Origin: Melieria omissa
Lineage: Eukaryota > Arthropoda > Insecta > Diptera > Ulidiidae
Length of the DNA stretch: 64,000 bases
Assembly: GCA_963971225.1 (NCBI GenBank)
Contig: OZ020267.1
Span: 30,767,798 to 30,831,797 of the forward strand
Direction: 5' to 3'
In this document: in pieces, positions 21,109-31,653 of the stretch
Layout: each line of letters begins with the position of its first letter
Position numbering within the stretch: position 1 is the stretch's first letter
Made by a program: the position numbers and the translations under genes
Notes under the pieces: generated by a model
Databases searched by the model: none
What the model saw: only the letters and a program-made list of their open reading frames with translations
What the model was told of the DNA's origin: nothing

Positions 21109-22200
21109 AATGAGTTTAGCAACTGAAACGAAAAGCAAAGGGTTTTAGTTAATTTTGAATGGATGGACACCAAAGTTGTATGTCGATTCCGAACAGCATG
21201 TTGAGAGATTTTCAGGCAACTTTTTCACTTTCGGAAGGTTGCCATTTTCTGCTCAAAGTATCTAGAAGCAGACACTGAAGTTTTAGTTTTATTTATTTGA
21301 TTTTTACGGTGATTCGAACCCGCGACCCTCCAACTTAGTTTAAGAACCAGTGGATCGAGCAACTGAAATGAAAAGCAAAGGTTTTAAGTTAATTTTGAAT
21401 GGATGGATGCCAAAGTTGTTAAACAATTAATATTTACCTTTCGATTCAACTCAAGACTTTTTTCTTCTGAAGAACATTTATATGTTTTTTATATAGTCTG
21501 TGTTTAGTTTTACGTTAGGTTAGGTTAAAGTGGCTGCCTGGACACTGAAAGACACAGGCTACAAAATGGTCCTTTGGGATCTGTCTTTCTGCAAGTTAGA
21601 GAGCCTACACAAGCCACTTCGATTCGTGAACAAACTCTTCCTGGTCCATTTCGATCCGTGGGGAAACTGTTTCAAGTCTCTGATGTTGATTGGTCTGAAG
21701 TTGTCCAAGTTGTCGGAGAAGGTTTATTTATTTGGCATTAACGGCGATTCGAACCTGTGACCCTCCAAGTTAGTTTTAGAACCAGTGAGTCGATCAACTA
21801 AAACAAAAAGCAAAGAATTTTAATTCATTTTGAATGAATGATTGCCAAAGTTGTTTGCCTATTCCGAACAATAGATTGAGAGCTTTTCAGGCAAAAGTTT
21901 TACTCCCGGAAGGTTGCTATTTTGTGCTCAGAAGAATCTATAAGAAGACACTGAAAGTTGAGTTTTATGTTTTTTTGGTATTAACTGAACCGGCGATTCG
22001 AACCTGCGACCCTCCAACTTGTGCGGCGAATGAGTCGAGCACTCGAAACGAACATCAAAAAAGTTTTAATTCATTTTAGTTGTATGGGTTCCAAAGTTTT
22101 ATGTCGATTCAGAACAACAGGTGTCGAGCTTTTCAACAGTGTTTCAGTATTTACTGACTCATCGATTCAAACCTTCGACCATCCCAATTCTTGCCCCAAA
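21109..22200 (-). repeat. Degenerate tandem array carrying tRNA-like B boxes
   Basis: At least four units contain, on the minus strand, GGTCGCAGGTTCGAATC or close variants (plus-strand GATTCGAACC at about 21311, 21744, 21996 and 22163). Each is followed on the plus strand by GACCCTCCAACTT, a GTCGAGCAACTGAAACGA-type segment, AAAGCAAAG and TTTTGAATGGATG. Spacing is about 250 bp for the intact pair; the first interval is enlarged by a non-LTR insertion (21505-21725) and the last is shortened. GGTTCGAATC is the B-box core of tRNA genes, so this is probably a tandemly duplicated tRNA-derived element. Confidence 0.6.
21505..21725 (-). mobile_element. Non-LTR retrotransposon 3' end
   Basis: Matches 18395-18560 closely (plus-strand GTTAGGTTAGGTTAAAGTGG, GACACAGGCTACAAAATG, GGGATCTGTCTTTCTGCAAG, CTACACAAGCCA). 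The tail lies at the low-coordinate end, so transcription is on the minus strand. It sits inside the tRNA-like tandem array. Confidence 0.7.
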
Positions 22201-23266
22201 ATATTAACTTCTAAACCACTCAACTATGGAAATATTTCAAACAAACAACTTTTCCTACAACAAATCCCATTTACCGTTATATTATTCCATTCGATTCGAT
22301 TCCAAATTGGAGCGCGTATGGTCCGCTTGGCAAACAAAACAAGTTCACGCGCAACTGCTGCACGCAACTTTTATTCGAATTTACATCAGCAATGTGCAAA
22401 TTTTTGGTCGCCTATGAAAGCTTCATATTTGCATATGTATGCCGAAAAACCGCGCCTCAGCCCCCCAAGCCTCTTCGCCACCACTGTTCGCCTAATCGTC
22501 TCATACGTTTTGCTGCATGTTTCGCAGCTACTTTTCGTTTACCTTTCGACAATATTCGACAGAAAATTGTTCTACACTTTGGCCCGAAAATGTTTGCGAA
22601 AAAGTTCATCAACCTTTTTAGTTGTGTGCCGTTTCGTTGTTTACTCGTTTTCCTCGCATCCTTGCGCTGGTGCGCTCTGCTTGCTCCTTGCGCCTTGTCG
22701 CTGCCTTTTGGTGCCGCAATTCGAAGCAACCCTTAAGGCTGAAACGCCTAATATGGCCCGCTGCGTTGGGCAATCGAGTCGCGCGTACACAGCGACAAAC
22801 AAGAGACAACAACAAAATATCAGTCAACAACAAAAAACGTTCAAATAAACAAGAAGGAAAAACCCGAAAATTTGCCACCATATAAATTTGCAACCCTTTC
22901 GCTGCGAGCGGCATTTTGCGTAGCTGGTAAAATTTATTGCGTTGCCAGCGCGCACCGCAAACCCAACGCCGAAAATGCAGCCAGTTTGCCAGTGAACCCC
23001 CGGCGCAAAGTTGCCACGTACCATTGTTATGCTGTCGCTACGTGCCACGTACAATGTAGATGATTGCGTTTGTGTGTGTTTGTGTCTATGTGTGGGTATT
23101 GCGGAGGGTCAGCGCTTCATTATCCTTTAACGTGAACGATTCGCTAAATTTGAACAACTCAACAACTGCTCGTCGTTGCCTTCATGTGTTTGTGCCTTGT
23201 TTTCCATATTATTTTAGGTGTTCTCCTTTAGTTGTTTGTGCATTTTAGAATAATTAATAATATTGC
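22201..23266. other. Single-copy DNA; a long chance frame only
   Basis: A 275-codon plus-strand frame (22021-22848) starts inside the tRNA-like array and shows no domain or consistent coding style. Overlapping frames exist on both strands. GT-rich DNA follows to about 23100. Confidence 0.4.
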
Positions 23267-23296
23267 TCTCCCTTTCTGTTTCGTTGCAGGTATGTA
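23255..23296 (+). promoter_or_regulatory. Candidate recursive (ratchet) splice site
   Basis: A pyrimidine-rich tract (CTCTCCCTTTCTGTTTCG) leads to TTGCAG, with AG at 23288-23289, and GTATGT follows at once from 23290. A branch-like ATTAATA lies just upstream. A 3' splice site joined directly to a 5' splice site, with no exon between, is the recursive splicing signature of long fly introns. A second 5' splice-like GTAAGT lies about 32 bases downstream, as in recursive exons. Sequence match only; no transcript evidence. Confidence 0.45.
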
Positions 23297-23745
23297 ATGA
23301 ACCGAAATTGCCAATAAATTTTGTAAGTTTATTCTATGTTTTCATTAAATTATTCACTCAGTTTATTAACTGCTTTTTCTAGCATAACTAACTAACGATG
23401 AGCAATCAACGAAAATATTGATTGATTTTTGTATACTTATGTATGTATGTATGTTATGTATGTGTATATGTGCTTATATGTATATCGTATGTATGTACTA
23501 TTTACATACTAAAAGGTTCACTCATTTTTATATTCTATGCAGTAAATTTGAATTAATGAGGAAGTTTTAATTGTGAATATGGGTTTTATGGTGAAAACAA
23601 TCTGGTGGCATCAGCTGGAGTAGTCCTTCGAACAACCGATTCAAACAGTGGGCGTGGGCATTTTATAGAGTCAGTCTCGAGTTCGTCTTGCGCCTTGTCG
23701 ATATTTTATCCAACACCTTTGACCAGAACGCTGTTTCCTAAATAT

Positions 23746-24213
23746 TGTTACGAATACTAAGTCTAGTGGGCTGTTACGTATCTCTGGATTGTGTAATTTG
23801 AAAATAAAACATACTGACTGTGTTAAAACATACTGAAAGTCTTAAACGCAGACAATAAAATAAACCAACAGTCACTTTATTATTCACACTTTTACACTTT
23901 ACTGTTCGTACACTTAAGTATTTGCTTAATTACTCCGTGTGGCAACTTCACTTGTCAAAACCAGACTGACTCGCTGCGCCGCATCCGGCTGCCTTTTATA
24001 CCTCTCAGGCCATCGCGCAGATCGTTCCCGCACATTACGGAGTGGACTAAAAGTTTCCATCATTGCCAGGTTGGACTAAAAGTTATTATCGCGGCCGTCG
24101 TTGCCAGATTGGACTAAAAGCTACCATCGCGGCCGTCGTTGCCAGATTGGATTATAGCACGGCACGTAGCGGCAGGGTTGCTTTGCACAGCGACAGACTG
24201 TCTCATCGTTACA
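23746..24213 (-). mobile_element. Solo LTR, Ty3/gypsy-like (copy 3)
   Basis: 468 bp with TGTTACGAATAC...CATCGTTACA ends and a perfect 4-bp target duplication ATAT (23742-23745 and 24214-24217). Same promoter block as the other copies, with three shortened U3 units in which GGCCGTCGTTGCCA replaces GGCCATCATTGCCA. A CATACTGA duplication near 23810-23840 is private to this copy. Confidence 0.9.
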
Positions 24214-24231
24214 ATATTTAGGTATTTGTGG

Positions 24232-24801
24232 CAGTGTTGCCAGATACCTGTAATGACTTTCTCCTAAATCTTAAAGAAATACTAAAATTTCCTCTCAAAA
24301 GTTAAAAAAATCTCCTAAAATTTTTTTTTAATTTGCGTAATTTCAAAGGTAATTCCTTCTCATGAAAAATAAAAATTTGTACACATAATTTTTTTATTTT
24401 AATGTAGCTTTTTTTTATTCATATTCAGCTTAACACCAAAAACTTAACAAAAATAAAAAAATAATAAATAAATTAAAAAAAGGGTCATATTTGGCGGGAT
24501 TTCATTGTGACAGCAATATGTGAGAACGAGATAGAACAAGCTTTCATTTTGTAAGCTTAAACATTTTTAACACAATTAGATTCGTTATCCTATTAAAATA
24601 GTTGCCAAAATATGTTTTGTTGCCAGTGTTCCGAAATCATAATTCGTTAAAAATATCCCAAAAATCCCCTAAGAATTCGAAAAATCCCCTAATATAAAAT
24701 ATAAATTCCCTTAACTTTCTCCTAAACAATTTTTCTAAAAGCTCCTAAAAAGCTAACAATCTTCTAAATATAGGAGGAAATCTCCTGATCTGGTAACACT
24801 G
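24232..24801. mobile_element. hAT-type MITE, 570 bp
   Basis: The ends CAGTGTTGCCAGATAC and, inverted, CAGTGTTACCAGATC are flanked by 8-bp direct repeats ATTTGTGG and ATTTTTGG (7 of 8 match), as for hAT elements. The interior is AT-rich with many TCTCCTAAA/CCCCTAA motifs near both ends, which may be subterminal transposase sites. No coding sequence. Confidence 0.75.
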
Positions 24802-25059
24802 ATTTTTGGCTGATCAGTGTTAAGGATGACACATAGACCAAAGAGGTCTTTTTGATTTGGTATCACCATTTGATATCATAATGGACCTCTTTGGCCTCGG
24901 AGCATTGTCCCAACATTCTTCCTTTAGTACTCTGTCTTCTAAGTCAGAAAATTAGAAGTAAGAAATTTATGGCTGCTCCGAAGGGATCACGCGCAGACCA
25001 AAGAAACCTTTATTATTTGGTATCATGAATTGGTATCAACGCAGTGGAAGCTATCTTAA
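24802..25059. other. Short spacer
   Basis: Contains ATGGACCTCTTTGG- and TTGGTATCA-type motifs, recalling non-LTR 3' ends, but there is too little for a call. Confidence 0.3.
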
Positions 25060-25215
25060 TATCTGCCAAGTGAAATAAGTTCTCTGGAACGACAGAGATT
25101 GAAACATGGCCAGATTTAGCGCGCAGTGAAATCAGTTTTACTACTCTCCCATCTTTAGTTAGTTTCTTCTATGGAGCTCCAGCGTTCCTACATCTTGTCC
25201 CATCTGCTCTGTAGG
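25060..25215 (-). pseudogene. Non-LTR ORF2 remnant
   Basis: The minus strand reads IWPCFNLCRSRELISLGRY, resembling the LWP...TRELLSLSR segment that lies between RNase H and the zinc knuckle in this family (compare 17235-17720). It is interrupted by stops and short. Confidence 0.45.
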
Positions 25216-25892
25216 CCCTGCCTTCTTCCAAAATCAACGTCAAGCGTCGAATTGATAAAAAATGCAGGAGAAAATTTCTCGATGCAGTCAGTCGCTTTAC
25301 AAGGTCCATTATACTAAATGATTTTATTTCAACCCAATTTAGGGTCTTTTCTACTAACGTTGAACCAGAAATATAATTGGCTCATTAAAAACTTGTCACA
25401 GTTCTTGCAGGATCTATAACTTCCTCTTTCTTTGAGTTATCACGAGGGACACAATTTCTAGTTTTAGTGTATGTATACCTTGCTTACCATTTTAGGGAAA
25501 TCTAAGTGTTTTGACAGTGGCTTTCTTACTCCAGTTCCAACTTACTTAAGTACCATCCAGAAACACAGTTATAAAGAATACTTACACCATTATGACGTAC
25601 CGAATCCCAGTTCTGTCAGTTAAAAAAATAAAAAGAATTTTAGGTTTTTTGTGAGTTCGCGTTATAAACTAAAGACTCGCGTTTTGGTACTATTTGGTAG
25701 GCGTACGCACCAGTAGCACGCGGGGCCTCCAAATGTGGTACGCTTGCAGGCAGTATGTAATATGCACTCTCCTTAAAAAAGTTTGAGAATCGCTGAACCA
25801 TTGTGGCTGGAATGACACAAGGACCTGTCCTGAGTTAATGAATGATATAGAAATCAAAAGAGTGGCCACTGACTATGACAGAATTCAGGACA
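25216..25892. other. No gene seen
   Basis: At 25825-25892 a segment (CCTGTCCTGAG, GAATTCAGGACAACTAA) matches units of the 35.8-36.7 kb array and 30050-30130. The rest is unassigned. Confidence 0.4.
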
Positions 25893-26030
25893 ACTAAGCC
25901 AAGGTTAGGTTATATAAAGTTAAAGTCGCTGTCTGGGTATGAGACTTACCGAAAGACACACCTAGGCCCGTTGCAATGGCGCACATAGCGAGGTAAAATT
26001 CGGAGTTCAACCCCCCTAAGGAAGGATTCA
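25893..26030 (-). mobile_element. Non-LTR retrotransposon 3' end
   Basis: Plus-strand GGTTAGGTTATATAAAGTTA, GTCGCTGTCTGGGTATGAGA, CCGAAAGACACACCTAGGCC and TTGCAATGG are the inverted 3' signature of the family. A hAT MITE follows directly. Confidence 0.5.
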
Positions 26031-26035
26031 TGGAT

Positions 26036-26191
26036 CAGAGGCGGATTTAGGGGGGTTTTGTGGGTTAAACCCCCCCGAAAAATATTAGGATCGACTTTAA
26101 AACTACATACATACAAATTAAAATACATTTTATAAATATTAAAGAATTACTTTTTGAAACTCTCCAAAATATTTTTCTGAATCCGCCCCTG
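26036..26191. mobile_element. hAT-type MITE, 156 bp, perfect target duplication
   Basis: The ends CAGAGGCGGATTTAG and, inverted, CAGGGGCGGATTCAG are flanked by identical 8-bp duplications TCATGGAT (26028-26035 and 26192-26199). A second copy of the same family lies inverted at 30147-30290. Confidence 0.9.
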
Positions 26192-26330
26192 TCATGGATA
26201 AATTAATACATGTGGAACTCAGGGACCTGATCAGGGACTGAGTAGATATTCAAATCGAAAACTCTGTATGATTTTCCGGTATTTGGTTGATTTCGGAAGG
26301 ATTGAAATTAATAATAAAATTTAGGATGTA

Positions 26331-26466
26331 CAGTGGCGCACACAGGGGTTTTTGGGGTTCACGCCCCCAAACAAAACCAAATATGGTTTCGAATGGAATT
26401 GGGCTTAAAAGTTGTACGCAAACGCGCCCCTTCCCTCCACAAAATAAAATCCAGTGTGCGCCACTG
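26331..26466. mobile_element. CAGTGGCG-type MITE, 136 bp
   Basis: The ends CAGTGGCGCACACAGG and, inverted, CAGTGGCGCACACTGG match at 15 of 16 bases. The interior has GGTTTCGAATGGAATTGGGC and GTACGCAAACGC, shared with 30967-31081. No target duplication is evident. The ends resemble hAT-type MITEs. Confidence 0.75.
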
Positions 26467-26820
26467 GTTCTCTGATTGATTAGCTTACAATTTGAGCGAG
26501 AATCGGCAGAATGTTTTTTTCTTACAAAATTACTCTCTCAGGATTGTTTGAGATATGTTTAAATAAGAGCATCTGGAACTTTGGTCTCGTAATCGAACTA
26601 TGGCTCCCGTTATATATATATGTATGTATGTATGTAGATATGTATGTACTCGTATGTGGGCTGGCTGACTGACTTACTGACAATTTGGAATAATTCGCAT
26701 TAAAATCCACTAACAACTTTTTGAGCTGAAAGATGAGATCTTTCAAGATGTTAACTGCAGTTACGGTTTAAAGAACTTTATTATTTTTTCTTATAAACAA
26801 ATATGCCAATTTCCTCCAAT
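26467..26820. other. Short AT-rich spacer with TATG microsatellite
   Basis: TATATATATATGTATGTATG-type simple sequence at about 26611-26650. No gene. Confidence 0.4.
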
Positions 26821-26824
26821 ATTT

Positions 26825-27069
26825 CTGTGGCCGTAAGGAATAAGAGCCGAAGTCGATTTTATGAAGTTTTCAGGAGAGCACTTTTAATTTTTGAATTTAC
26901 TTTAGATTACACTAGATACATTTTACATTTTTGGGCGTAAAACATTAATTTTATGAGCAAAAGCTATCGAATTTTGTGTAGTAGTACATTTGAAGACGAC
27001 GAATGCAATGGCGGTAACAACTCAATTTTGTCCTAACTCGACTTTGGCTGTTATTCCTTACGGCCACAG
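26825..27069. mobile_element. 245-bp MITE, copy A (unclassified superfamily)
   Basis: Terminal inverted repeats of 24 bp with one mismatch (left begins CTGTGGCCGTAAGGAATAAG; right, inverted, CTGTGGCCGTAAGGAATAAC), flanked by the 4-bp direct repeat ATTT (26821-26824 and 27070-27073). Copy B at 31405-31649 has exactly the same length and differs at roughly a dozen sites. Confidence 0.9.
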
Positions 27070-27073
27070 ATTT

Positions 27074-28206
27074 AGTGCTGACAATCTCACAAAAACAACT
27101 CGAATAATTGTCATTATTATTTTCTAGTACAAACTTCATACACACATGAAAGTTGTAATTAACGTTAAGAAAGTTATTCAAGTATCCAAAGAGCTCAAAG
27201 AAATTACAAAATGCGTTGCGTGGTTTTATTGACTGTCTGCTCTGCAATGCAACAACAACAACGTTGCGCTCCATTGAGCAACCACCGCGCACGAGTTCAA
27301 TAGGCAAATGTGCGCCACACGCTGTCTGTCCGACGACAATTCGTTGCGCAGCGTTGACGTTGTCGTTGGCGGTGACGGCTGCAGCCATGTGGTCGGCCAG
27401 CGCACGTACAAGCACACATTTGGCGAAGGTGCGCGGCGAGCCCGACCAGGCGCACAGCAAGCAAGAGCGGCCGCGACAAATGCAAATACGCTCGTACGTT
27501 GCGTTGCCAATCCGCAGTGTTGCAGTGTGCGGCGCGTTGCTCTCGCAGCAGCTGCCAGCCGATGCAGACTCTCGCAGCGGCTCAAAGTGCGTGCGTCACA
27601 TTGTTGCGGTGCAGCGCTGTCGCCGTTGATTGCACACAGCACGGCGCGTGAGTGTTGGTGGATATTGGAGCTGCACAAACTTCGTTGCGGCTACAACAAC
27701 ACATTTCGCAGAAACGCCAAGAAAACCGGCTGACGTCATTCAGTAAGCGTGCGAGAAATATCTGAATGACGATGAGAGTGAGAGAGCGAAAATGTGCTGC
27801 AGAAATGGTTAGGAAGTTTGTAGAATAGAAGGCTAGTAAAATGTGGCATCGAATGGGGATCGGCATTGAGAAAGAATGCACGAATGTAGATGGACGCCGA
27901 GGGAATTTATTTGTTGTTTGTACGTAAGTTGGCGAAAATATGAGTATTGATTGGTAAGGTTGTTCAATATTTCTACGGAAATGGCGGCTGGATGCGCTTT
28001 AGTGATTTATGTATTGGATCAACAGTCCAAGGGTTGTGGGTTCGAATGCCACAACAATCAATACCAGATAAAAAGAAAGTGACGACTGCTCTATACAGAC
28101 AATCGTTTGGACACAGATAACTCATCATGATGAGTTATCTGTGGTTTGGGTATAAAATATTGCACAATGAAAACACTAAGTAGGCTTTTCTCCATATTCA
28201 ACAAAG
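27074..28206. other. Single-copy island, GC-rich at 27.2-27.7 kb; no gene assigned
   Basis: The GC-rich block has CAACAACAAC and many GTTGCG motifs, with overlapping frames of 137-150 codons on both strands. No frame stands out and no domain is recognisable. This could be a regulatory or untranslated segment of a host gene. A tRNA B-box-like GTGGGTTCGAATGCC lies at about 28036. Confidence 0.4.
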
Positions 28207-28387
28207 TAAAATAAAATAAAATAAAATAAAATAAAATAAAATAAAATAAAATAAAATAAAATAAAATAAAATAAAATAAAATAAAATAAAATAAAATAAA
28301 ATAAAATAAAATAAAATAAAATAAAATAAAATACATTAAAATAAAATAAAATAAAATAAAATAAAATAAAATAAAATAAAATAAAAG
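28207..28387. repeat. (TAAAA)n pentanucleotide array
   Basis: About 36 units of TAAAA, with one interruption (TACATTAAAA) near 28332. Open frames rich in FYFIL on the minus strand are translations of the repeat, not genes. Confidence 0.97.
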
Positions 28388-29197
28388 TATGACTGTGTAT
28401 TGTCAGTCACAAAGAGAGATGTTTAAACACTTAGAACAATTAAAACTATTTAAATACCTATAATTTTACAACAACAATTAGAAAGCTTAACAAAAAACCT
28501 AAATTACAGCCACATAAAATAAAAAGAAATATAGACAGATGGTGAAGCAAACTGAGGCAGATTGGCCGATAAAAATCATAACAATTTAATGACCATTATA
28601 AAGAATAGCTTATAAAAACTGGTATTAGAGGAAATAATACCAAAAGACTTGAATGAAAAAAAAGACAAAAAAATTTTAAAGTAAATTAGAAACAGATGGT
28701 GAAACAGACTAATGGGAGATAAAAATGGTCAATAAAAAATAAATAAATAATAAAATACAGTAAATAATGAACAGCTTATGAAAATAACAGATAAAAAAAA
28801 TTACTAAAAAAGTAAACAGATAAATCATTAAATAAAAATGCTTTCGAAATTTTTGTTGTATACCATACGATACACGACTTGGTTTTGTGTTTCTTAATAT
28901 TTTATTTATGTAAATACATTTGCATTGTTTTTAAATTAATTTTACTATACAACACAAAAAAATAAAAACAAGGTTCTAACAACGGATTCTGGTAGAGGGG
29001 TCAAAATATACATATAGATAAATATAAATAGGGGTCAAAACATACGCGTATTGGCGTTTTGAAAGCTTACATCGGATATTGTTTTAGGGGGGATGAAATT
29101 TTCCCCCTTTTTGCAGATTCTTATGCTGATTTGGTATACGAAAACCATGTAACCTCACATTTTAGGTGTATGATGTGTTCAGCAATTTGATGTAAAA
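28388..29197. other. AT-rich DNA with a ~156-bp tandem duplication; no gene
   Basis: ACAGATGGTGAA...GATAAAAAT...CAGCTTAT recurs at about 28536 and 28692. An AGGGGTCAAAA duplication lies at about 28996 and 29031. Confidence 0.5.
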
Positions 29198-29440
29198 TAT
29201 AGGGTTTTCCAACAAGAGGTGTTATTTTGGTATTCAAAGAAAAATGCCATTTTTTGAGATAAATGATCGGATGTTTATTTCATAATAAAGAGGAAGGTAT
29301 GCCGTTAATAATGAAAAACAACATCAGCCAAATGGCCACCACGACCACGCTTACAGGGCCATATCCTTTTCATGAAATTTTCCATAACCAAATCGCAAAG
29401 TGGCTGCCCTATGTCCTCGATAGCCTCACGAATTCTATCT
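29198..29440 (-). mobile_element. Truncated Tc1/mariner-superfamily copy (3' end only)
   Basis: Begins with the terminal repeat TATAGGGTTTTCCAACAAGA and then matches the inverted 3' end of the 7481-8788 element, including the last about 50 codons of the transposase read on the minus strand. Similarity stops abruptly at about 29440 (after GAATTCTATCTT) and no second terminal repeat was found. Confidence 0.85.
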
Positions 29441-30146
29441 TCTATCTCAACGAAAAACACTTTTGTGTAGCATTTTAACCCTGTAGCCCCTTTTTGTATG
29501 GGTCAATTTGACCGTTTTATTCTAAAATGCCAAAAATGTCCTGTAAAACAGGACTTTTTAAAGGCAAAATACAGCATGAAAATATTTGCCATAAAATTCT
29601 ACTATAGGTCTCTGAATGCATCAAAGCTCAGAAATTAATCTGAACGCCAGATATAAGTCAAAACAGAAAATGTGTTTAAGTGTTTATTTCAAACTTATTC
29701 AAAATTGGTACTAAAATGTCCTACAAAACTTGATTTTTGAGGGTTAGTGTGAATGGGAAAAATGTTGAACGCAAAATTTCACTATAAGTCACCGCACAAA
29801 AGAAAGCTCTCGATTAAAATTCGGTATTTTTTTAGTGAGAATAACAATTGATGAATAGATGAAGCTTTTCCGAAGTTAATTTTAAGATTGCTTTCCCAGT
29901 TATTTATGTAGGTACCAATCAATAAAGAAATGGTCTTCGTCTTCTTCTTCACAGAAAAAGATACTTTAGATATTCTATAGAGAGAATCTATAGAGAATCT
30001 ATAGAGAATTGCATTTGTTCTGAACCTATAGAAGACAGAAATTATACAAAAACCTGTCCTGAGCTATTGTAGGTTATAGAAATCAGGAACGTGGCCGCGG
30101 ACTATAACAGAATTCAGGACAACTAATCCAAGGTTAGGTTAGATAA
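29441..30146. other. No gene; small repeats
   Basis: GAATCTATAGA is repeated three times at about 29978-30007. At about 30050-30130 a piece matching the 90-bp units of the 35.8 kb array (ACTATAACAGAATTCAGGAC) runs into AAGGTTAGGTTAGATAA. Confidence 0.4.
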
Positions 30147-30290
30147 CAGGGACGTTTTATTCAGAAAAATATTTCTTTCAAAAAGTAATTCTTTAATATT
30201 GTCTTGTCTTTTAATGTATGTAGTTTTAAAGTCGATCCTAGTATTTTGGGGGCGGTTTTAACCTCCAAAAACCCCCTGAATCCGCCACTG
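30147..30290. mobile_element. hAT-type MITE, 144 bp, perfect target duplication
   Basis: Inverted copy of the 26036-26191 family (interior AAGTCGATCCTA and TTTCAAAAAGTAATTCTTTA shared). It is flanked by identical 8-bp duplications TTAGATAA (30139-30146 and 30291-30298). It landed in a GGTTAGGTTAGATAA non-LTR tail. Confidence 0.88.
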
Positions 30291-30694
30291 TTAGATAAGG
30301 CTAACCCTTTCGAAGGTTAACCGAAAGTTGCCTGGGAGCAACTTTACCTAATTGTTGTTTTATACCAAAAGCTATGATTGATTTATGGGTTTAAGAAAGC
30401 ACCAACAAATCACTCTTTTCAAAAGTGAATTCAAAGCAAATTACAAAAATTTAACTGATATACTCAAAATAATTTCCAATAATTTGCAGCGATATAAGGG
30501 AAACTTTGTGTTCTAATTGAAATATACGAATTGGGCGCGTTTGATAAAAACCCTGTTTCTTTAATAATGGTTAAATAAAATCAAAAAGTGGTTATTTTGT
30601 ATTTTTCTATAAATATTAAATAATTTTCTGTCATTAAACATTATTTATATAAATTTTACCTTATTTTACCTTAAGCTAAATAAATACAAAAAAA
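30291..30694. other. No gene seen
   Basis: AT-rich DNA. TAACCCTTTCGAAGGTTAACC near 30303 is a short imperfect palindrome of piggyBac-like end sequence, without a partner that I can prove. Confidence 0.35.
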
Positions 30695-30872
30695 GTCTAA
30701 ATCCCGAATCTGCTCTCCTTCATTAAGAGGTCGAACTGGTTTCCCCTTGATTGAGACTATTGGTTAGCTCCAGAACACGATAAGAAGGGATTCACAATGG
30801 GCCATTCTGGCCTCCGAGTGGACGTGCGGTCCTGCCGCACACACCCTTCCCTACCTAACCTAACCTAATATC
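30695..30872 (+). mobile_element. Non-LTR 3' end, same subfamily as 62166-63229
   Basis: Shares CTGCTCTCCTTCATTAAGAG, GACTATTGGTTAGCTCC, GATTCACAATGGGCCATTC and GCGGTCCTGCCGCACACACC with the inverted 3' end of the RNase H-bearing element at 62.2 kb. It ends in CTACCTAACCTAACCTAA. Extensive near-identity indicates fairly recent copies. Confidence 0.85.
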
Positions 30873-30904
30873 GAGTCACAGGGCAAAATTCTGGGTTGAA
30901 AGGG

Positions 30905-31175
30905 TTAAAGTGACTGAGTATGGGACTCGCCGAAAGACACATTTATGTTTTGAAATGGAAACTGTGCAGTGGCTAAATCCCCAAATACAAAAATTGTTGG
31001 TGAAAAATTTGGTTTCAAGTGGTATTGGGCTCTAAAGGTGTACGCAAACACCCCTCAAATAAAATCTTGCGTGCACCGATGGCCCATTGTGATATCGCTA
31101 GGAGAAAATGATCGGTCTTACTGCAAGTCGGAGAGCTTATACAAGCCAATTTGTACTGTGGATGAATTTTAGGAA
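30905..31175 (-). mobile_element. Non-LTR 3' end split by a MITE
   Basis: GTTAAAGTGACTGAGTATGG, CGCCGAAAGACACAT and then, after the MITE, GCCCATTGTGATATCG, CTTACTGCAAGTCGGAGAGC and TATACAAGCCA match 21505-21620 in order. Transcription is on the minus strand. Confidence 0.6.
30967..31081. mobile_element. CAGTGGC-type MITE
   Basis: Starts CAGTGGCTAAATCCCC and ends in TTGCGTGCACCGATG. The interior TTGGTTTCAAGTGGTATTGG and GTACGCAAACACCCC align with 26331-26466. The right end is diverged and no target duplication is visible. Confidence 0.6.
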
Positions 31176-31404
31176 GACCCCATCCTAAAACAACCCATAT
31201 TAGTATTTTCACTGACATTAATAAACTAAAGCTTTCAAATAAGTTTCTTTCCCGCACATTGATTCGAGCCTTTGTGATAAAGATTCAACAGAAGTTTGGT
31301 CTAAAACTCGTTAAAAGTGAAGTCAAACCTCAAACATCAGACAACTCAGCAATTGAAGGTTAGAAAAACAGAGAAAACCAGATCAGATATGAAAGTCAAC
31401 AATT
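31176..31404. other. Short spacer
   Basis: No gene or element recognised. Confidence 0.35.
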
Positions 31405-31649
31405 CTGTGGCCGTAAGGAATAAGAGCCAAAGTCGATTTTATGAAGTTTTCAGGAGAGCACTTTTAATTTTTGAATTTGCTTTAGATTACACTAGATACA
31501 TTTTAGATTTTTGGGCGTAAACCATTAATTTTATGAGCAAAAGCTATAGAATTTTGTGTACTAATACATTTGAATACGACGAATGCAATGGTGGTAATAA
31601 CTCAATTTTGTCCTAATTCGACTTTGGCTGTTATTCCTTACGGCCACAG
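31405..31649. mobile_element. 245-bp MITE, copy B
   Basis: Same 245-bp length and terminal repeats as copy A (26825-27069), flanked by AATT on both sides (31401-31404 and 31650-31653). Differences are single-base changes only, pointing to one amplified parent. Confidence 0.9.
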
Positions 31650-31653
31650 AATT

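Noticed and set aside
22021..22848. 275-codon plus-strand open frame
   Set aside because: It begins inside the tRNA-like tandem array, has no domain or coding style, and overlaps several other open frames on both strands.
27216..27733. Overlapping 137-150-codon frames on both strands
   Set aside because: GC-rich DNA with few stops; no frame is favoured and cysteine/alanine/arginine strings reflect GCG/TGC repeats.
30300..30910. Possible piggyBac element between TAACCCTTTCG near 30303 and GAAAGGGTTAA near 30898
   Set aside because: It would span a complete non-LTR 3' end and the TTAA flanks are not consistent at both sides.
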